Part shown: one piece after another, positions 36,518-47,082 of the stretch
How positions within the stretch are numbered: the stretch's first letter is position 1
How the letters are laid out: each line of letters opens with the position of its first letter
Source: Streptomyces roseicoloratus
Lineage (GTDB): Bacteria > Actinomycetota > Actinomycetes > Streptomycetales > Streptomycetaceae
Length of the DNA: 64,000 nucleotides
Reading direction: 5' to 3'
Assembly (NCBI RefSeq): GCF_004117935.1
Contig: NZ_SDOY01000170.1
Span: 185,701 to 249,700, forward strand
Position numbers and translations under genes: made by a program
The notes under the pieces: model-generated
The model's input: only the letters and a program-made list of their open reading frames with translations
Databases searched by the model: none
What the model was told of the DNA's origin: nothing

Positions 36518-36991
36518 GTGCCCCGTCAATTGGGAGACCTGGAAGACGCCGTCATGACGCGCGTCTGGCAATGGAACCGGCCGGTGACCGTCCGGGAAGT
36601 CCTGGAGGATCTCCAGCAGGAACGGTCCATCGCCTACACCACCGTCATGACCGTATTGGACAATCTCCATCAGAAGGGTTGGGTGCGCCGGGAAGTCGAA
36701 GGCCGCGCCTATCGATATACGGCGGTCTCCACCCGCGCCGCCTACTCCGCGGCCCTGATGAACGAGGCCTGGGCGCAGAGCGACAACCCCGCCGCGGCCC
36801 TCATCGCCTTCTTCGGCATGATGTCGCCCGAACAGCGCGAGGCGCTGAACGACGCCATCCGCATCGCTCAGCGGGACGCCCCCGAGCCCGCCCCGGCCCC
36901 CACGCCGCCTCCTGCCGCCGAAACCGCGGAATCCGCCGAATCCGGAGAATCTTCCGAGGGCACCGGGGGGCCCGGGGTCCCGGGGCGATAA
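36518..36991 (+). CDS. BlaI/MecI/CopY-family transcriptional repressor
   Basis: A 157-residue protein. The winged helix occupies ~1-75 (LGDLEDAVMTRVWQWNRPVT, YTTVMTVLDNLHQKGWVRRE, GRAYRYTAVSTRAAYSAALM) and matches the BlaI family, whose members are usually inactivated by a BlaR-type sensor protease. The C-terminal third is Ala/Pro/Glu-rich and non-conserved. No blaR-like gene is adjacent, so the signal is unknown. A TAAGGT hexamer ends 6 bases before the GTG, a typical leaderless arrangement. Confidence 0.9.
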   Translation: MPRQLGDLEDAVMTRVWQWNRPVTVREVLEDLQQERSIAYTTVMTVLDNLHQKGWVRREVEGRAYRYTAVSTRAAYSAALMNEAWAQSDNPAAALIAFFGMMSPEQREALNDAIRIAQRDAPEPAPAPTPPPAAETAESAESGESSEGTGGPGVPGR

Positions 36992-37000
36992 CGTCCCCCC

Positions 37001-37567
37001 ATGTCATCCGCGTCATCCACGTCGTCAGCGTCGTCAGCGTCGTCGGCGAGTTCCGCTTCCGCCCATGCCGTCACCGTGCGCCGGGCCCGCACGTCCGATG
37101 TCGCGGCGGTCCGCCGGCTCGTCGATCCCTTCGTGCGCCGCGGCATCCTCCTCGACAAGGCGACCGTGACCCTTTACGAGGACATCCAGGAGTTCTGGGT
37201 CGCCGAACGCGACGAGGACGCCACGGTGGTCGGCTGCGGCGCCCTGCACGTGATGTGGGAAGACCTCGCCGAAGTACGCACTCTCGCCGTCGATCCCGAC
37301 TTCAAGGGCGCCGGAGTGGGACATCAGGTGCTCGACAAGTTGTTGCACACCGCACGCTGGCTCGGCATCCGCCGGGTTTTCTGCCTCACCTTCGAAGTGG
37401 ACTTCTTCGCGAAGCACGGCTTCGTCGAGATCGGCGAGACTCCGGTCGACGGAGATGTCTACAGCGAGCTCCTGCGTTCCTATGACGAGGGTGTCGCGGA
37501 GTTCCTCGGTCTCGAACGAGTGAAGCCGAACACCCTGGGCAACAGCCGCATGCTTCTGCACCTGTGA
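37001..37567 (+). CDS. Amino-acid N-acetyltransferase, N-acetylglutamate synthase-like (GNAT)
   Basis: A 188-residue GNAT protein. The acetyl-CoA loop is in VDPDFKGAGVGHQVLDKLL (~103-121), after the strand EVRTLAV; the FFAKHGFVEIG motif is typical of the ArgA/NAGS C-terminal domain. Actinomycetes use such short stand-alone NAGS enzymes for the first step of arginine synthesis. The first 20 residues are a Ser/Ala run (SSASSTSSASSASSASSAS) from a GTC-rich micro-repeat. TAACGT, which uses the stop codon of the upstream gene, ends 6 bases before the ATG. Confidence 0.85.
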   Translation: MSSASSTSSASSASSASSASAHAVTVRRARTSDVAAVRRLVDPFVRRGILLDKATVTLYEDIQEFWVAERDEDATVVGCGALHVMWEDLAEVRTLAVDPDFKGAGVGHQVLDKLLHTARWLGIRRVFCLTFEVDFFAKHGFVEIGETPVDGDVYSELLRSYDEGVAEFLGLERVKPNTLGNSRMLLHL

Positions 37568-37711
37568 GGGAGGTGCGGATCGGAGTGCCTATGTCCGAAT
37601 CGCGCACGTTTCCCGCGTTGCCGGGCTTCTGAACCTCTGCCGGGGGTTTGTGTTTTTCCGGGAAAAGCGGTTTCCTTTCCGCGTACTGCATTTTCGATGA
37701 AAGGAAATCCG

Positions 37712-38050
37712 GTGGCACAGAAGGTTCAGGTCCTTCTTGTCGACGACCTCGACGGCGGCGAGGCGGACGAGACCGTGACGTTCGCGCTGGACGGCAAGTC
37801 CTACGAGATCGACCTCACCACCGCCAACGCGGACAAGCTCCGCGGCCTGCTCGAGCCGTACACCAAGAGCGGCCGCCGCACCGGTGGCCGCGGCACCGGC
37901 ACTCGTGGCAAGGGCCGCGTCGCCGCGTCCGCCGGCAGCCCGGACACCGCGAAGATCCGCGCGTGGGCCAAGGAGAACGGTTACAACGTGAACGACCGCG
38001 GCCGCGTGCCCGCCGACATCAAGGCCGCCTACGAGGACGCGAACCGCTGA
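37712..38050 (+). CDS. lsr2: Nucleoid-associated silencer Lsr2
   Basis: A 112-residue H-NS-like protein that binds AT-rich (often foreign) DNA and silences it. The N-terminal dimerisation domain begins AQKVQVLLVDDLDGGEADET; the C-terminal DNA-binding domain has the minor-groove RGR in VNDRGRVPADI, joined by a Gly/Arg/Thr-rich linker. GTG 37712 has AAAGGAAA 4-11 bases upstream. The promoter region 37568-37711 is markedly AT-richer than its surroundings, consistent with self-regulation. Its 3' end overlaps the convergent gene by 22 bases. Confidence 0.95.
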   Translation: MAQKVQVLLVDDLDGGEADETVTFALDGKSYEIDLTTANADKLRGLLEPYTKSGRRTGGRGTGTRGKGRVAASAGSPDTAKIRAWAKENGYNVNDRGRVPADIKAAYEDANR

Positions 38051-38661
38051 GCCGTCGGCCGCTGCTGAGCGGCCGCCCCCGCCGCCGGCTCCGGCCGGTG
38101 GACCCGGGCAGCACTCAGCAGCCGCGCCCGATGGCACTCGGCCGCGGCCGCGGCCACCAGCCGCGCCAGACAGGGGGCGTCCGCACCGCCCCGCGAGGGC
38201 CGCAGGGCCGGTAGCCGGGACTCGACCTCGCGCCCCGGCTCCGGGGCCCTCAGCCACACCGAGGCACCCGGCGTGCCGGACGGGCTCCGTCCGGTCGGCC
38301 GCCAGCCGGGAGGCACCGGAGCGGTCATCCGGCCGTCGGCGCCCAGCATCGCCAGATCCAGCGAGATCCCGCCCCATTCCAGCCAGTCGAGCAGCCCGGG
38401 AAGCTCCTCCGCGGCTCCCGCCGCGACGAGCAGCCGCATCCGGCGCCCCATCAGGGCCACCGGACCCACCTCGGTGCCCAGCCGGCGCAGCACCCGGCGG
38501 CCGGCCGTCGCCGGCAGCTCCAGGACGTCGAAGCGCAGCCCGGTGACCAGCTGCACCGGAGGCCCGGCCGACGTCGCCCAGCCGAGCTCGTGCTCGTACC
38601 ACCGCGCCAGCGCCGGGCCGCCGTCGAGCGGTGAACGGGGAGGCGGGACGGTGAGGGCCAT
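38029..38661 (-). CDS. Primase-polymerase N-terminal domain-like protein
   Basis: A 210-residue protein. The segment ALARWYEHELGWATSAGPPVQ followed by VTGLRFDVLELPATAG resembles the N-terminal part of bifunctional primase/polymerase (Prim-Pol) domains, as in a gene beside lsr2 in other Streptomyces. The catalytic acidic pair is not clear, apart from RFDVLELP, so enzymatic activity is doubtful. The C-terminal ~60 residues are Ala/Arg-rich. It converges on lsr2 with 22 overlapping bases. Confidence 0.7.
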   Translation of the reverse strand: MALTVPPPRSPLDGGPALARWYEHELGWATSAGPPVQLVTGLRFDVLELPATAGRRVLRRLGTEVGPVALMGRRMRLLVAAGAAEELPGLLDWLEWGGISLDLAMLGADGRMTAPVPPGWRPTGRSPSGTPGASVWLRAPEPGREVESRLPALRPSRGGADAPCLARLVAAAAAECHRARLLSAARVHRPEPAAGAAAQQRPTAQRFASS

Positions 38662-39157
38662 GCCGGGGGAACGCCTCCGGAGGGCCGCGGGTTACGCCCC
38701 GGAACCCGACCCTTCCCGCGCGCGGTCACCCAGGGTCCTCGATCCGGTGCGCAGAGTGTCCGGGATGGGGGCGTACGGGTGCATTCGAGCGCGCAAGGTT
38801 GTTCGCCCGTAGCGGAGGGAACCGGGGTGTGCCGCATGGAGTGTCCGTGCTTACGGGTAAGACATTCCATGTGAGGAGGGGCGTCTCGCGGGCAGAAGTC
38901 GGGCCGGAGCGTCTCACGTTCGCCAACGGCGTACTGGAGGCGCGGGTAACAGCTTGGCCTGCGGGAACATCGTCTCGCACCATCGAGTTGGAGCATTTGT
39001 CGGCTGTTCGGCAGCAGGTCTCCCCAAGAAGTAAGGGGGTGATCCGGACGGATGTCGGCAGTTGGAATGAGCGGTCCCCGCTTGCGGGACTAAGCTGCGG
39101 AAGGACAGGGAGGGGATCGACCCCTAACTGACTGACCGCTCTGAGGAGCGATTAACG
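38662..39157 (+). other. clpC upstream region, no gene
   Basis: This 496-base spacer contains a ClgR-type site (see 38801-38814), an inverted repeat at GTCCCCGCTTGCGGGAC, and GAGGAG as the likely clpC ribosome binding site. A plus-strand open frame inside (38799-39131) has no plausible start signal or recognisable product. Confidence 0.6.
38801..38814 (+). promoter_or_regulatory. Candidate ClgR operator upstream of clpC
   Basis: GTTCGC, five bases, then GCG matches the GTTCGC-N5-GCG motif that I recall for ClgR, the activator of clp and lon genes in Streptomyces. It lies 344 bases before the clpC start, which implies a long leader or a distant promoter. Confidence 0.45.
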
Positions 39158-41677
<2,520 letters not shown>

Positions 41678-41720
41678 CGCTCGGCCGAGGCCGTCGGCAG
41701 AGGCCACAGGCAGCAGGGAC

Positions 41721-41748
41721 GGCCCCGGAACCGGAAGGTTCCGGGGCC
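41721..41748 (+). terminator. Hairpin terminator after clpC
   Basis: Perfect 12-base arms GGCCCCGGAACC / GGTTCCGGGGCC with a GGAA loop are followed by GCCCCTTT. It lies between clpC and the convergent NACHT gene and may serve both. Confidence 0.85.
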
Positions 41749-41800
41749 GCCCCTTTGCCGTTTGCGCGTGCCGTTTGCGCGCGTCGTCTGGGTGTGCCGT

Positions 41801-44578
41801 CTACGTGAGGGTGAGGCGGTCGCCGAGGACGTCCGCGCCGAGGACGTCCTCGCGCAGGACGCCGTTGACGGTGACGGTGAGGTCGGCCAGCCCATGGAGG
41901 GGCGTCAGGTCGAGAGGGCGGCCGTCCGGCTCCAGGTTCACGAGGCTGAGGTGCCTGAGCGCCGGCAGCCCGGCCAGTGGGCCGAGGTCCGTCCCGGAGT
42001 GGGCACGCACCAGCATGATGACGGTGAGCCGGGAGGTGTCCAGGGACTCCAGGACCGCGAACCCCGTGTGATCGGGAATCCAGGCCAGATACGACAGGGG
42101 CCGGCTGCCGAGATGCCGCGTGATCTCCTCGACGGTGAAGCCCCCGGCGAGGATGACGGACGTGAGGCCGGGCAGATCGCCCAGCAGCTCCAGGTGCCGG
42201 GACGTCGGCACGACCACGACCTCCGGCCCCGACAGGTGCGCCAGGACCTGATGGGCGAACGCCTCGGCGGGGAAGGCGGCCCAGCTCGCGCCGAAGTGCT
42301 GTCCCAGGCCCGCTTCGCTGAAGCTCCGGGCGTACGGCAGGGCCTCCGCACCGCCGACGGCGGCGATCAGCTCGACCACGTGGCCCACGCCGTCCTTCGG
42401 TACGTCCTCCGGCGACGGCAGCAGCGGAAGCACCGACCCGCCCAGGCGCGCCAGCTGCGCGGCCTGCGGCGGGTTCCGCGGGGGGATGACCGACCGCACC
42501 GCGTTCTCCACCCGCCGCCGCAGGCCCTCGTCCAGCCAGGCCGCGTGCTGCGCGCACAGCGCCGCCATGACGTACAGCGTCGTCTTCAGGTCCCGCCTCC
42601 GGGTCCCGGAACCCGCCTTCAGGAGGCCCTCCACCAGGACCGGCAGGTCCCGTCGCTTGCAGTGGCCCGCGGCGAGGAGGAGAACGTCGTGCCACTGCTG
42701 GTCGTAGGCGTGACGCAGGAGCTCGGGGAGACAGTCGTCCTCGACGCACTCCTTCGCGGCCAGGAAGTCCTGGAAGGTGCGGTGAGCGAAGTGGAAGACG
42801 TCGTCGGTGCGCTCCTGGAGGAGGCCGCTGCGGTTGATCAGATGCGTGAGGACCTCCGCGGGCGTGCCCTGCGCCTGGACGCGGGGCATCCCGGGAAGGG
42901 TGCGTTCCACGCGCTGGAGGGCCTGCTCGCGGGTGAACTCGGTCTGGCCGACCCGTACGAGCCAGGCGGCGAGCCGTTGCAGGAGCTGCTGGTGCTCCTC
43001 GACGGACATGCGGATGCCGTCGGGCGCATCCACCCTGCGCCGCTCGTCCCGCGTGCCGAGCAGCATCGCGAGCGCGGAGTCGTACAGCTCCCAGCGGGTC
43101 TCGGGCAGGAAGCCCTCCCGTAGCCGGTGCAGGGCGCAGATCACGGCGCACAGGAGCGGCGTACGGGCCAGTTCGGCGAGGTTCGGGTTGAGGCGGAACT
43201 GCTGGGCCAGGTCCCGTTCCAGGTCGTCGAGCACGGCCCGGTCCCGTTCGTCGGCGTCCAGCCGGGCCGCGTCGTGCCAGGCGGTGACGAAGGCCTGGAT
43301 GTCCTCGCCGCGCAGCGGCAGCAGGGTCAGCTCCTCGAAGCGCTCGGCGGCCAGCCAGTCGGGGGCGACGGCGTGCGGGCGGACGGTCGCCACGCAGCGG
43401 GTGCCCGGGTAGCGGGCCAGGAGCCCGCTCAGCCAGGTGTGGGCGTCCTCGCGGTCGTCCTGGGTGACCTCGTCCAGGCCGTCGACGAGCAGCAGCCCGC
43501 GTCCGTCGGCGAGGACCCGGCCCGCCCAGCCGTCGGGCGCCTTGTCGATCATCAGCCCGGCGACGGCGGGCAGCTCGGCGGGGGAGGGGAAGCCGCCGCC
43601 CTGGGTGCGCAGGGAGCGCAGCGGTACGACGAAGGGCACGAGGCCGTTGAGCTCGGCGAGCTCGGGCCCGAGGCTGCCGGCGGCGGCGTGGGAGGCCAGC
43701 CACCACACGAGGGTGGTCTTCCCGGCGCCGGCGTCACCGCGCAGCAGGACGCGGGGCCGGTCGCCGAGCAGGTCGTCGATCCTGCGGGGCACGGGAACGG
43801 TGTCCCGGTCGCGGGAGGCGGCCTCCAAGGAGAGGTAGGCGGTGTCGAGGTCCCAGGAGGAGGCCTTCTTGCCGAGCTCGTCCAGGCCGAAGATCCGGGT
43901 GCGGCGGTAGGCGGCGCCGACGGCCTCGGCGTACTCCTCCTCGTAGGGCTGGTCGGCGGGGTGGGTGGCGATGACGGGGCGCGGTGGGGCGAAGTCGTCG
44001 GGGAGCCAGCGGTACGCCTCGTCGTCGGCGAGGAGGGCGGTGAGCGGCAGGCACTCCAGCCGACGGTGCCCCCGGCCGCGCGGGACGGTCCGGACGATGC
44101 CGAGGAGTCCGTCGTCGGCGTACACGGGCGCGCCCGACAGGCCGGCGAGGGGGGACGGGCCGTGGGCGGGCTCGGCGGCGGGCGGCCGGTCGAGCTCGAC
44201 GGTGAGGGTGTGGCGGAGCAGTCCGGCCATGGGCAGGACGGTGCCGGTGAACTGGTCGAGGTCGGGTCTGCGCTCCTCGTCCCGCTGGATGTGCGGGAAG
44301 CCGAGGATCACGCAGCCGGGTATCGGGCGGTCGGTGGCGACGGTGCTCAGCTGAGGGGTCGGGCCGAGGCTCCGGTCGCTGAGCAGCAGCGCGGCGTCGA
44401 GCCGCTCGTCGGACCAGACCACCCGTAACCGCCGCGGCTCGCTGTGCACGCCGGCCACGATGGCGCTGTGGGCGCCGCCGAGGACATGGGCGGCGGTCAG
44501 GACCAGGTTCCCGGGGAGGAGCACGCCGGTGCCCTGGTGCTTGCCCAGGACGGCGAAGACGAACCGGCTCGTCCTCAC
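41801..44578 (-). CDS. Trypsin-like protease fused to NACHT NTPase (predicted immune effector)
   Basis: A 925-residue protein. Residues 1-195 form a trypsin-like domain with a complete triad: His31 (VLTAAHVLG), Asp61 (ERLDAALLL), Ser147 (AGLSGAPVY). A linker with IFGLDELGKKASSWDLDTAY (~228-247) leads to the NACHT P-loop (GDAGAGKTT, 280-288), Walker B LLLVDGLDEV (~349-358) and the helical half (FHFAHRTFQDFLAAKE), then a C-terminal region with leucine-repeat-like strands, probably the sensor. The design, ligand sensing activating a protease, matches the trypsin-NACHT proteins of multicellular bacteria described with Trypco partners. Its GTG overlaps the stop of the Trypco2-like gene (GTGA). Confidence 0.88.
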   Translation of the reverse strand: MRTSRFVFAVLGKHQGTGVLLPGNLVLTAAHVLGGAHSAIVAGVHSEPRRLRVVWSDERLDAALLLSDRSLGPTPQLSTVATDRPIPGCVILGFPHIQRDEERRPDLDQFTGTVLPMAGLLRHTLTVELDRPPAAEPAHGPSPLAGLSGAPVYADDGLLGIVRTVPRGRGHRRLECLPLTALLADDEAYRWLPDDFAPPRPVIATHPADQPYEEEYAEAVGAAYRRTRIFGLDELGKKASSWDLDTAYLSLEAASRDRDTVPVPRRIDDLLGDRPRVLLRGDAGAGKTTLVWWLASHAAAGSLGPELAELNGLVPFVVPLRSLRTQGGGFPSPAELPAVAGLMIDKAPDGWAGRVLADGRGLLLVDGLDEVTQDDREDAHTWLSGLLARYPGTRCVATVRPHAVAPDWLAAERFEELTLLPLRGEDIQAFVTAWHDAARLDADERDRAVLDDLERDLAQQFRLNPNLAELARTPLLCAVICALHRLREGFLPETRWELYDSALAMLLGTRDERRRVDAPDGIRMSVEEHQQLLQRLAAWLVRVGQTEFTREQALQRVERTLPGMPRVQAQGTPAEVLTHLINRSGLLQERTDDVFHFAHRTFQDFLAAKECVEDDCLPELLRHAYDQQWHDVLLLAAGHCKRRDLPVLVEGLLKAGSGTRRRDLKTTLYVMAALCAQHAAWLDEGLRRRVENAVRSVIPPRNPPQAAQLARLGGSVLPLLPSPEDVPKDGVGHVVELIAAVGGAEALPYARSFSEAGLGQHFGASWAAFPAEAFAHQVLAHLSGPEVVVVPTSRHLELLGDLPGLTSVILAGGFTVEEITRHLGSRPLSYLAWIPDHTGFAVLESLDTSRLTVIMLVRAHSGTDLGPLAGLPALRHLSLVNLEPDGRPLDLTPLHGLADLTVTVNGVLREDVLGADVLGDRLTLT

Positions 44579-45072
44579 CGGGCCTCGGCCCCCGCGGCCT
44601 CTGTGGCCTCCGTGGCGTTGTCGGCTCGTGCGGCCCTCGCGATCCTTTCGGGTCCCGTGGCGTTGTCGGCTCGTGCGGCCCTCGCGGTCCTTTCGGCTCC
44701 CCTGGCGCCGACGGTTCCTGCGGCCGGGTCCTCGGCTGCGGCGCCGTGCCCGAACCCCGACAGGTCCGCTTCCTCCTCGTTGCCCACCAGCCACGCGCCG
44801 CCCGTCGCGGCGTTGCGGGGCTTGAGGGTGAAGGAGACCCGGTGGGTGTCTCCGCGCGAGCGGCTCGCGTCGGCGCCGGCCTCGACGACCCAGGCCTTGA
44901 TCTTGCCGCCCGCCTTCCCCTCCTTCCGCAGCTCGACGGAGAACTCCATCTCGATGTCGCCGACCTCGAAGGCGACGGCCTGACCGGTGGCACGACCGGC
45001 CGCGATGAGCAGCTGGTCGCGTACGGAGGCGATGGCGTCGGCCAGTTCGATCTTGGGCGTGGTGTCGGTCAT
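44575..45072 (-). CDS. Trypco2 (trypsin-co-occurring domain 2) protein
   Basis: A 165-residue companion of the trypsin-NACHT protein. Residues ~7-93 match the Trypco2 pattern: ELADAIASVRDQLLIAAGR, VAFEVGDIEMEFSVEL, GGKIKAWVVEAG, SRGDTHRVSFTLKP. In published genome-context work this domain recurs next to trypsin-NACHT genes and is thought to be an adaptor or protease substrate. The tail (~115-165) contains two copies of a 15-residue repeat (ARAARADNAT) encoded by 45-bp DNA repeats at 44612 and 44657. Start ATG 45072. It is translationally coupled to the NACHT gene. Confidence 0.88.
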   Translation of the reverse strand: MTDTTPKIELADAIASVRDQLLIAAGRATGQAVAFEVGDIEMEFSVELRKEGKAGGKIKAWVVEAGADASRSRGDTHRVSFTLKPRNAATGGAWLVGNEEEADLSGFGHGAAAEDPAAGTVGARGAERTARAARADNATGPERIARAARADNATEATEAAGAEAR

Positions 45073-45546
45073 CCCCGGAAACTAACCCGCTCCGGGCGGT
45101 CCCGGAGGGCGTTCCGAGGGGTTCGGCGGCGTGACCCAGGTCCCATTCAGGGGCCCTTCGCGGGCGGGCCGTGGTGACAAGGCGCACAGGGGTTTCGAGG
45201 GGTACTAGGCGGAATAGTCGTGGGTTTTGGGGAGGAATCGGGACGTTCCGCTGGGAACCCCCGGGACCTTGGTCCCGGAGTGGGCGGAAGCGGGCGAGCG
45301 GCTGCCTTTCGGGTGCTTCGGGCCTTCGCGACATGCGGTTAAACAGGTCCATGCGGGTCGCTTTGTCCAAATTCGTCGGTCTCGGTCGAGGCCGTCAAGA
45401 GGCGAACCGGGCCGGAGATCGCTACGACGCAATGTCGTAGATGGGGTGTTTTGGCCGGGCTGGGAGTCCGGGTTACCAAGGATGAGCAAGCCCGGCGCCC
45501 ACCGCTCTGGTGCCGGGTCCCGTTCTGTCCGGAGGTTCTCCCCCGT
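45073..45546. other. Divergent spacer between the conflict system and the M23 peptidase gene
   Basis: This 474-base region has no gene. It contains hairpins GGGACC-tt-GGTCCC, CTACGAC-gcaat-GTCGTAG (45422-45440) and an imperfect CCCGGC stem near 45491-45518, and GGAGG at 45531 as the M23 ribosome binding site. The long, structured 5' side of the peptidase gene suggests an RNA leader, but I could not match it to a known riboswitch class. Confidence 0.6.
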
Positions 45547-46272
45547 ATGTCGAAGCGCGTCATGAAGCCCAGCATCCGTACCACCGCCGTCGCCCTCGCC
45601 GCCGCGGGTCTGGGAGCGTCGCTGGTGGCCGGTGCCGGCTCCGCGTTCGCCGCCGAGGGCAAGGCCGCCGTCGCCAACCCGCAGACCGCGGTCGCCGCGT
45701 CCGCCGCCCTGGCCAAGCAGGCCAACGTCCAGGCCCAGGTCGCCGCCCAGGCGCAGGCCGCCCAGGCCAAGGCCGCTCAGATCAAGGCCGCTCAGCTGAA
45801 GGCCGCCACCGCGAAGGCGCAGGCCGTCAAGGTCGCCGCCGCCAAGAAGGCCCCCTCCTGGGTCAAGCCGGTCAGCGCCTACACCCTGACCGCCAGCTAC
45901 AACCAGGGCGGCGCCATGTGGGCCCACAAGCACTCCGGCCAGGACTTCGCCGTCCCGGTCGGCACCCCGGTCAAGGCCGCCGGCGCCGGCACCGTCGTGA
46001 AGGCCGGACCGAACGGCGGCGGCGACGGCCCCGCGTACGGCAACGCGATCGTCGTCAAGCACGCCAACGGCCGCTACTCGCAGTACGCCCACCTGTCGAA
46101 GATCAAGGTGCACATCGGCCAGAAGGTCTCCGCCGGCCAGCAGATCGCCCTCTCGGGCAACACCGGCAACTCCTCCGGCCCGCACCTCCACTTCGAGATC
46201 CGCACCACCCCGAACTACGGCTCCGCCGTCAACCCGGCCGCCTTCCTGCGGTCCCACGGCGTCTCCATCTGA
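45547..46272 (+). CDS. Secreted M23 peptidoglycan endopeptidase
   Basis: A 241-residue protein. The signal peptide ends at GSAFAAEG; an Ala/Gln/Lys-rich helix (~45-100, repeated QAQAAQAKAAQ) acts as a spacer, and the LytM/M23 domain spans ~110-240 with zinc ligands HSGQD (His and Asp) and HLHFEI. It cleaves peptide bridges in the cell wall. The ATG at 45547 follows GGAGG by 11 bases. Structured leader RNA precedes it. The downstream gap 46273-46414 holds degenerate GACGCAC repeats. Confidence 0.92.
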   Translation: MSKRVMKPSIRTTAVALAAAGLGASLVAGAGSAFAAEGKAAVANPQTAVAASAALAKQANVQAQVAAQAQAAQAKAAQIKAAQLKAATAKAQAVKVAAAKKAPSWVKPVSAYTLTASYNQGGAMWAHKHSGQDFAVPVGTPVKAAGAGTVVKAGPNGGGDGPAYGNAIVVKHANGRYSQYAHLSKIKVHIGQKVSAGQQIALSGNTGNSSGPHLHFEIRTTPNYGSAVNPAAFLRSHGVSI

Positions 46273-46414
46273 CGCACGACGCACGACGCACGGCGCACGA
46301 CGGGCCACCGGCGACGCGCGACCCACGAAACGCGCGGCGCGCGACGCACGACCCGTGACGACGGGCGATGCCCGCCGTGCGACAGGTCAGACGTAACGGC
46401 TCGGGCGCGACGCC

Positions 46415-46975
46415 TCAGGCGTGATGCGCCTGCCTGATCAGATCGAGGGCGACCTCGAGGACGGCTTCCCGCTTCTCCTCGGGGTCGCCCTCGACGTCGT
46501 GCAGGAAGAAAGTGCCGGCGTGCATCGTGAAGACCGCGCTGATCGAGCGGACCTTGTCCGCCATCGAGAAGTCCGGGTCCTGGAGCAGTCGGGTCAGCGC
46601 GATCATGCGCTCCTTGAAGGTCAGGCCGACGCTCAGCTTGCTCACCGCCGCCTGGTTGTCCTGCATGAAGCGGAACAGCGGGGCCGCCGCCAGCAGTGCC
46701 TTCTGGTAGCGGCGGAGGATCTCCTGCCGGGTCTCCAGGGTGGGCGGCTGCCGGCCGGCCCAGACGATCAGCTCGTCCATGGGCCGGGCGAGGTCCTCGA
46801 AGATGCTGATGAGGATGTCTTCCTTGGTCTTGAAGTGGTAGTAGAGCGCGGCCTTGGTGACGTCGAGGCGTTCCGCGATCTCGCGCAGCGAGGTCTGCTC
46901 GTAGCCCTGCTCGGCGAAGAGTTCGAGGGCCACGTCCTGGATGCGCTGACGGGTGTTGCCTCGGGCCTGGGCCAT
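46415..46975 (-). CDS. TetR-family repressor of the adjacent efflux pump
   Basis: A 186-residue regulator. The N-terminal helix-turn-helix (RQRIQDVALELFAEQGYEQT, SLREIAERLDVTKAALYYHF) is classic TetR; the C-terminal helices form the ligand pocket. It is divergent from the MFS gene with a 107-base spacer containing two copies of a large palindromic site, so it probably represses both genes until a drug or lipid binds. ATG 46975 starts right before the conserved head. Confidence 0.93.
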   Translation of the reverse strand: MAQARGNTRQRIQDVALELFAEQGYEQTSLREIAERLDVTKAALYYHFKTKEDILISIFEDLARPMDELIVWAGRQPPTLETRQEILRRYQKALLAAAPLFRFMQDNQAAVSKLSVGLTFKERMIALTRLLQDPDFSMADKVRSISAVFTMHAGTFFLHDVEGDPEEKREAVLEVALDLIRQAHHA

Positions 46976-46996
46976 GGTCTCTCGCTTCCACCGAAA

Positions 46997-47065
46997 CTTA
47001 CTTGACGCCCGGCTAGTTACCGGTCTACTTTCCCCAGTGTAGTAACTAGCCGGGCGGCAAGTAAG
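46997..47065. promoter_or_regulatory. Paired TetR operators
   Basis: Arms 46997-47020 and 47042-47065 are inverted copies, 23 of 24 bases matched. Each arm is itself an imperfect palindrome (TTACTTG...CTAGTTA pattern with a CGnnCG centre). Two dimer sites 21 bases apart thus fill the spacer, and the right one overlaps the region just before the MFS ribosome binding site. Confidence 0.8.
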
Positions 47066-47082
47066 GAAGCGACGGGGACGGC

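Noticed and set aside
38799..39131. 110-residue open frame before clpC
   Set aside because: No ribosome binding site, no recognisable product, and it covers the presumed clpC leader.
45185..45546. ydaO-type (c-di-AMP) riboswitch before the M23 peptidase
   Set aside because: I expected one by analogy but could not find the conserved core words; only unrelated hairpins are present.
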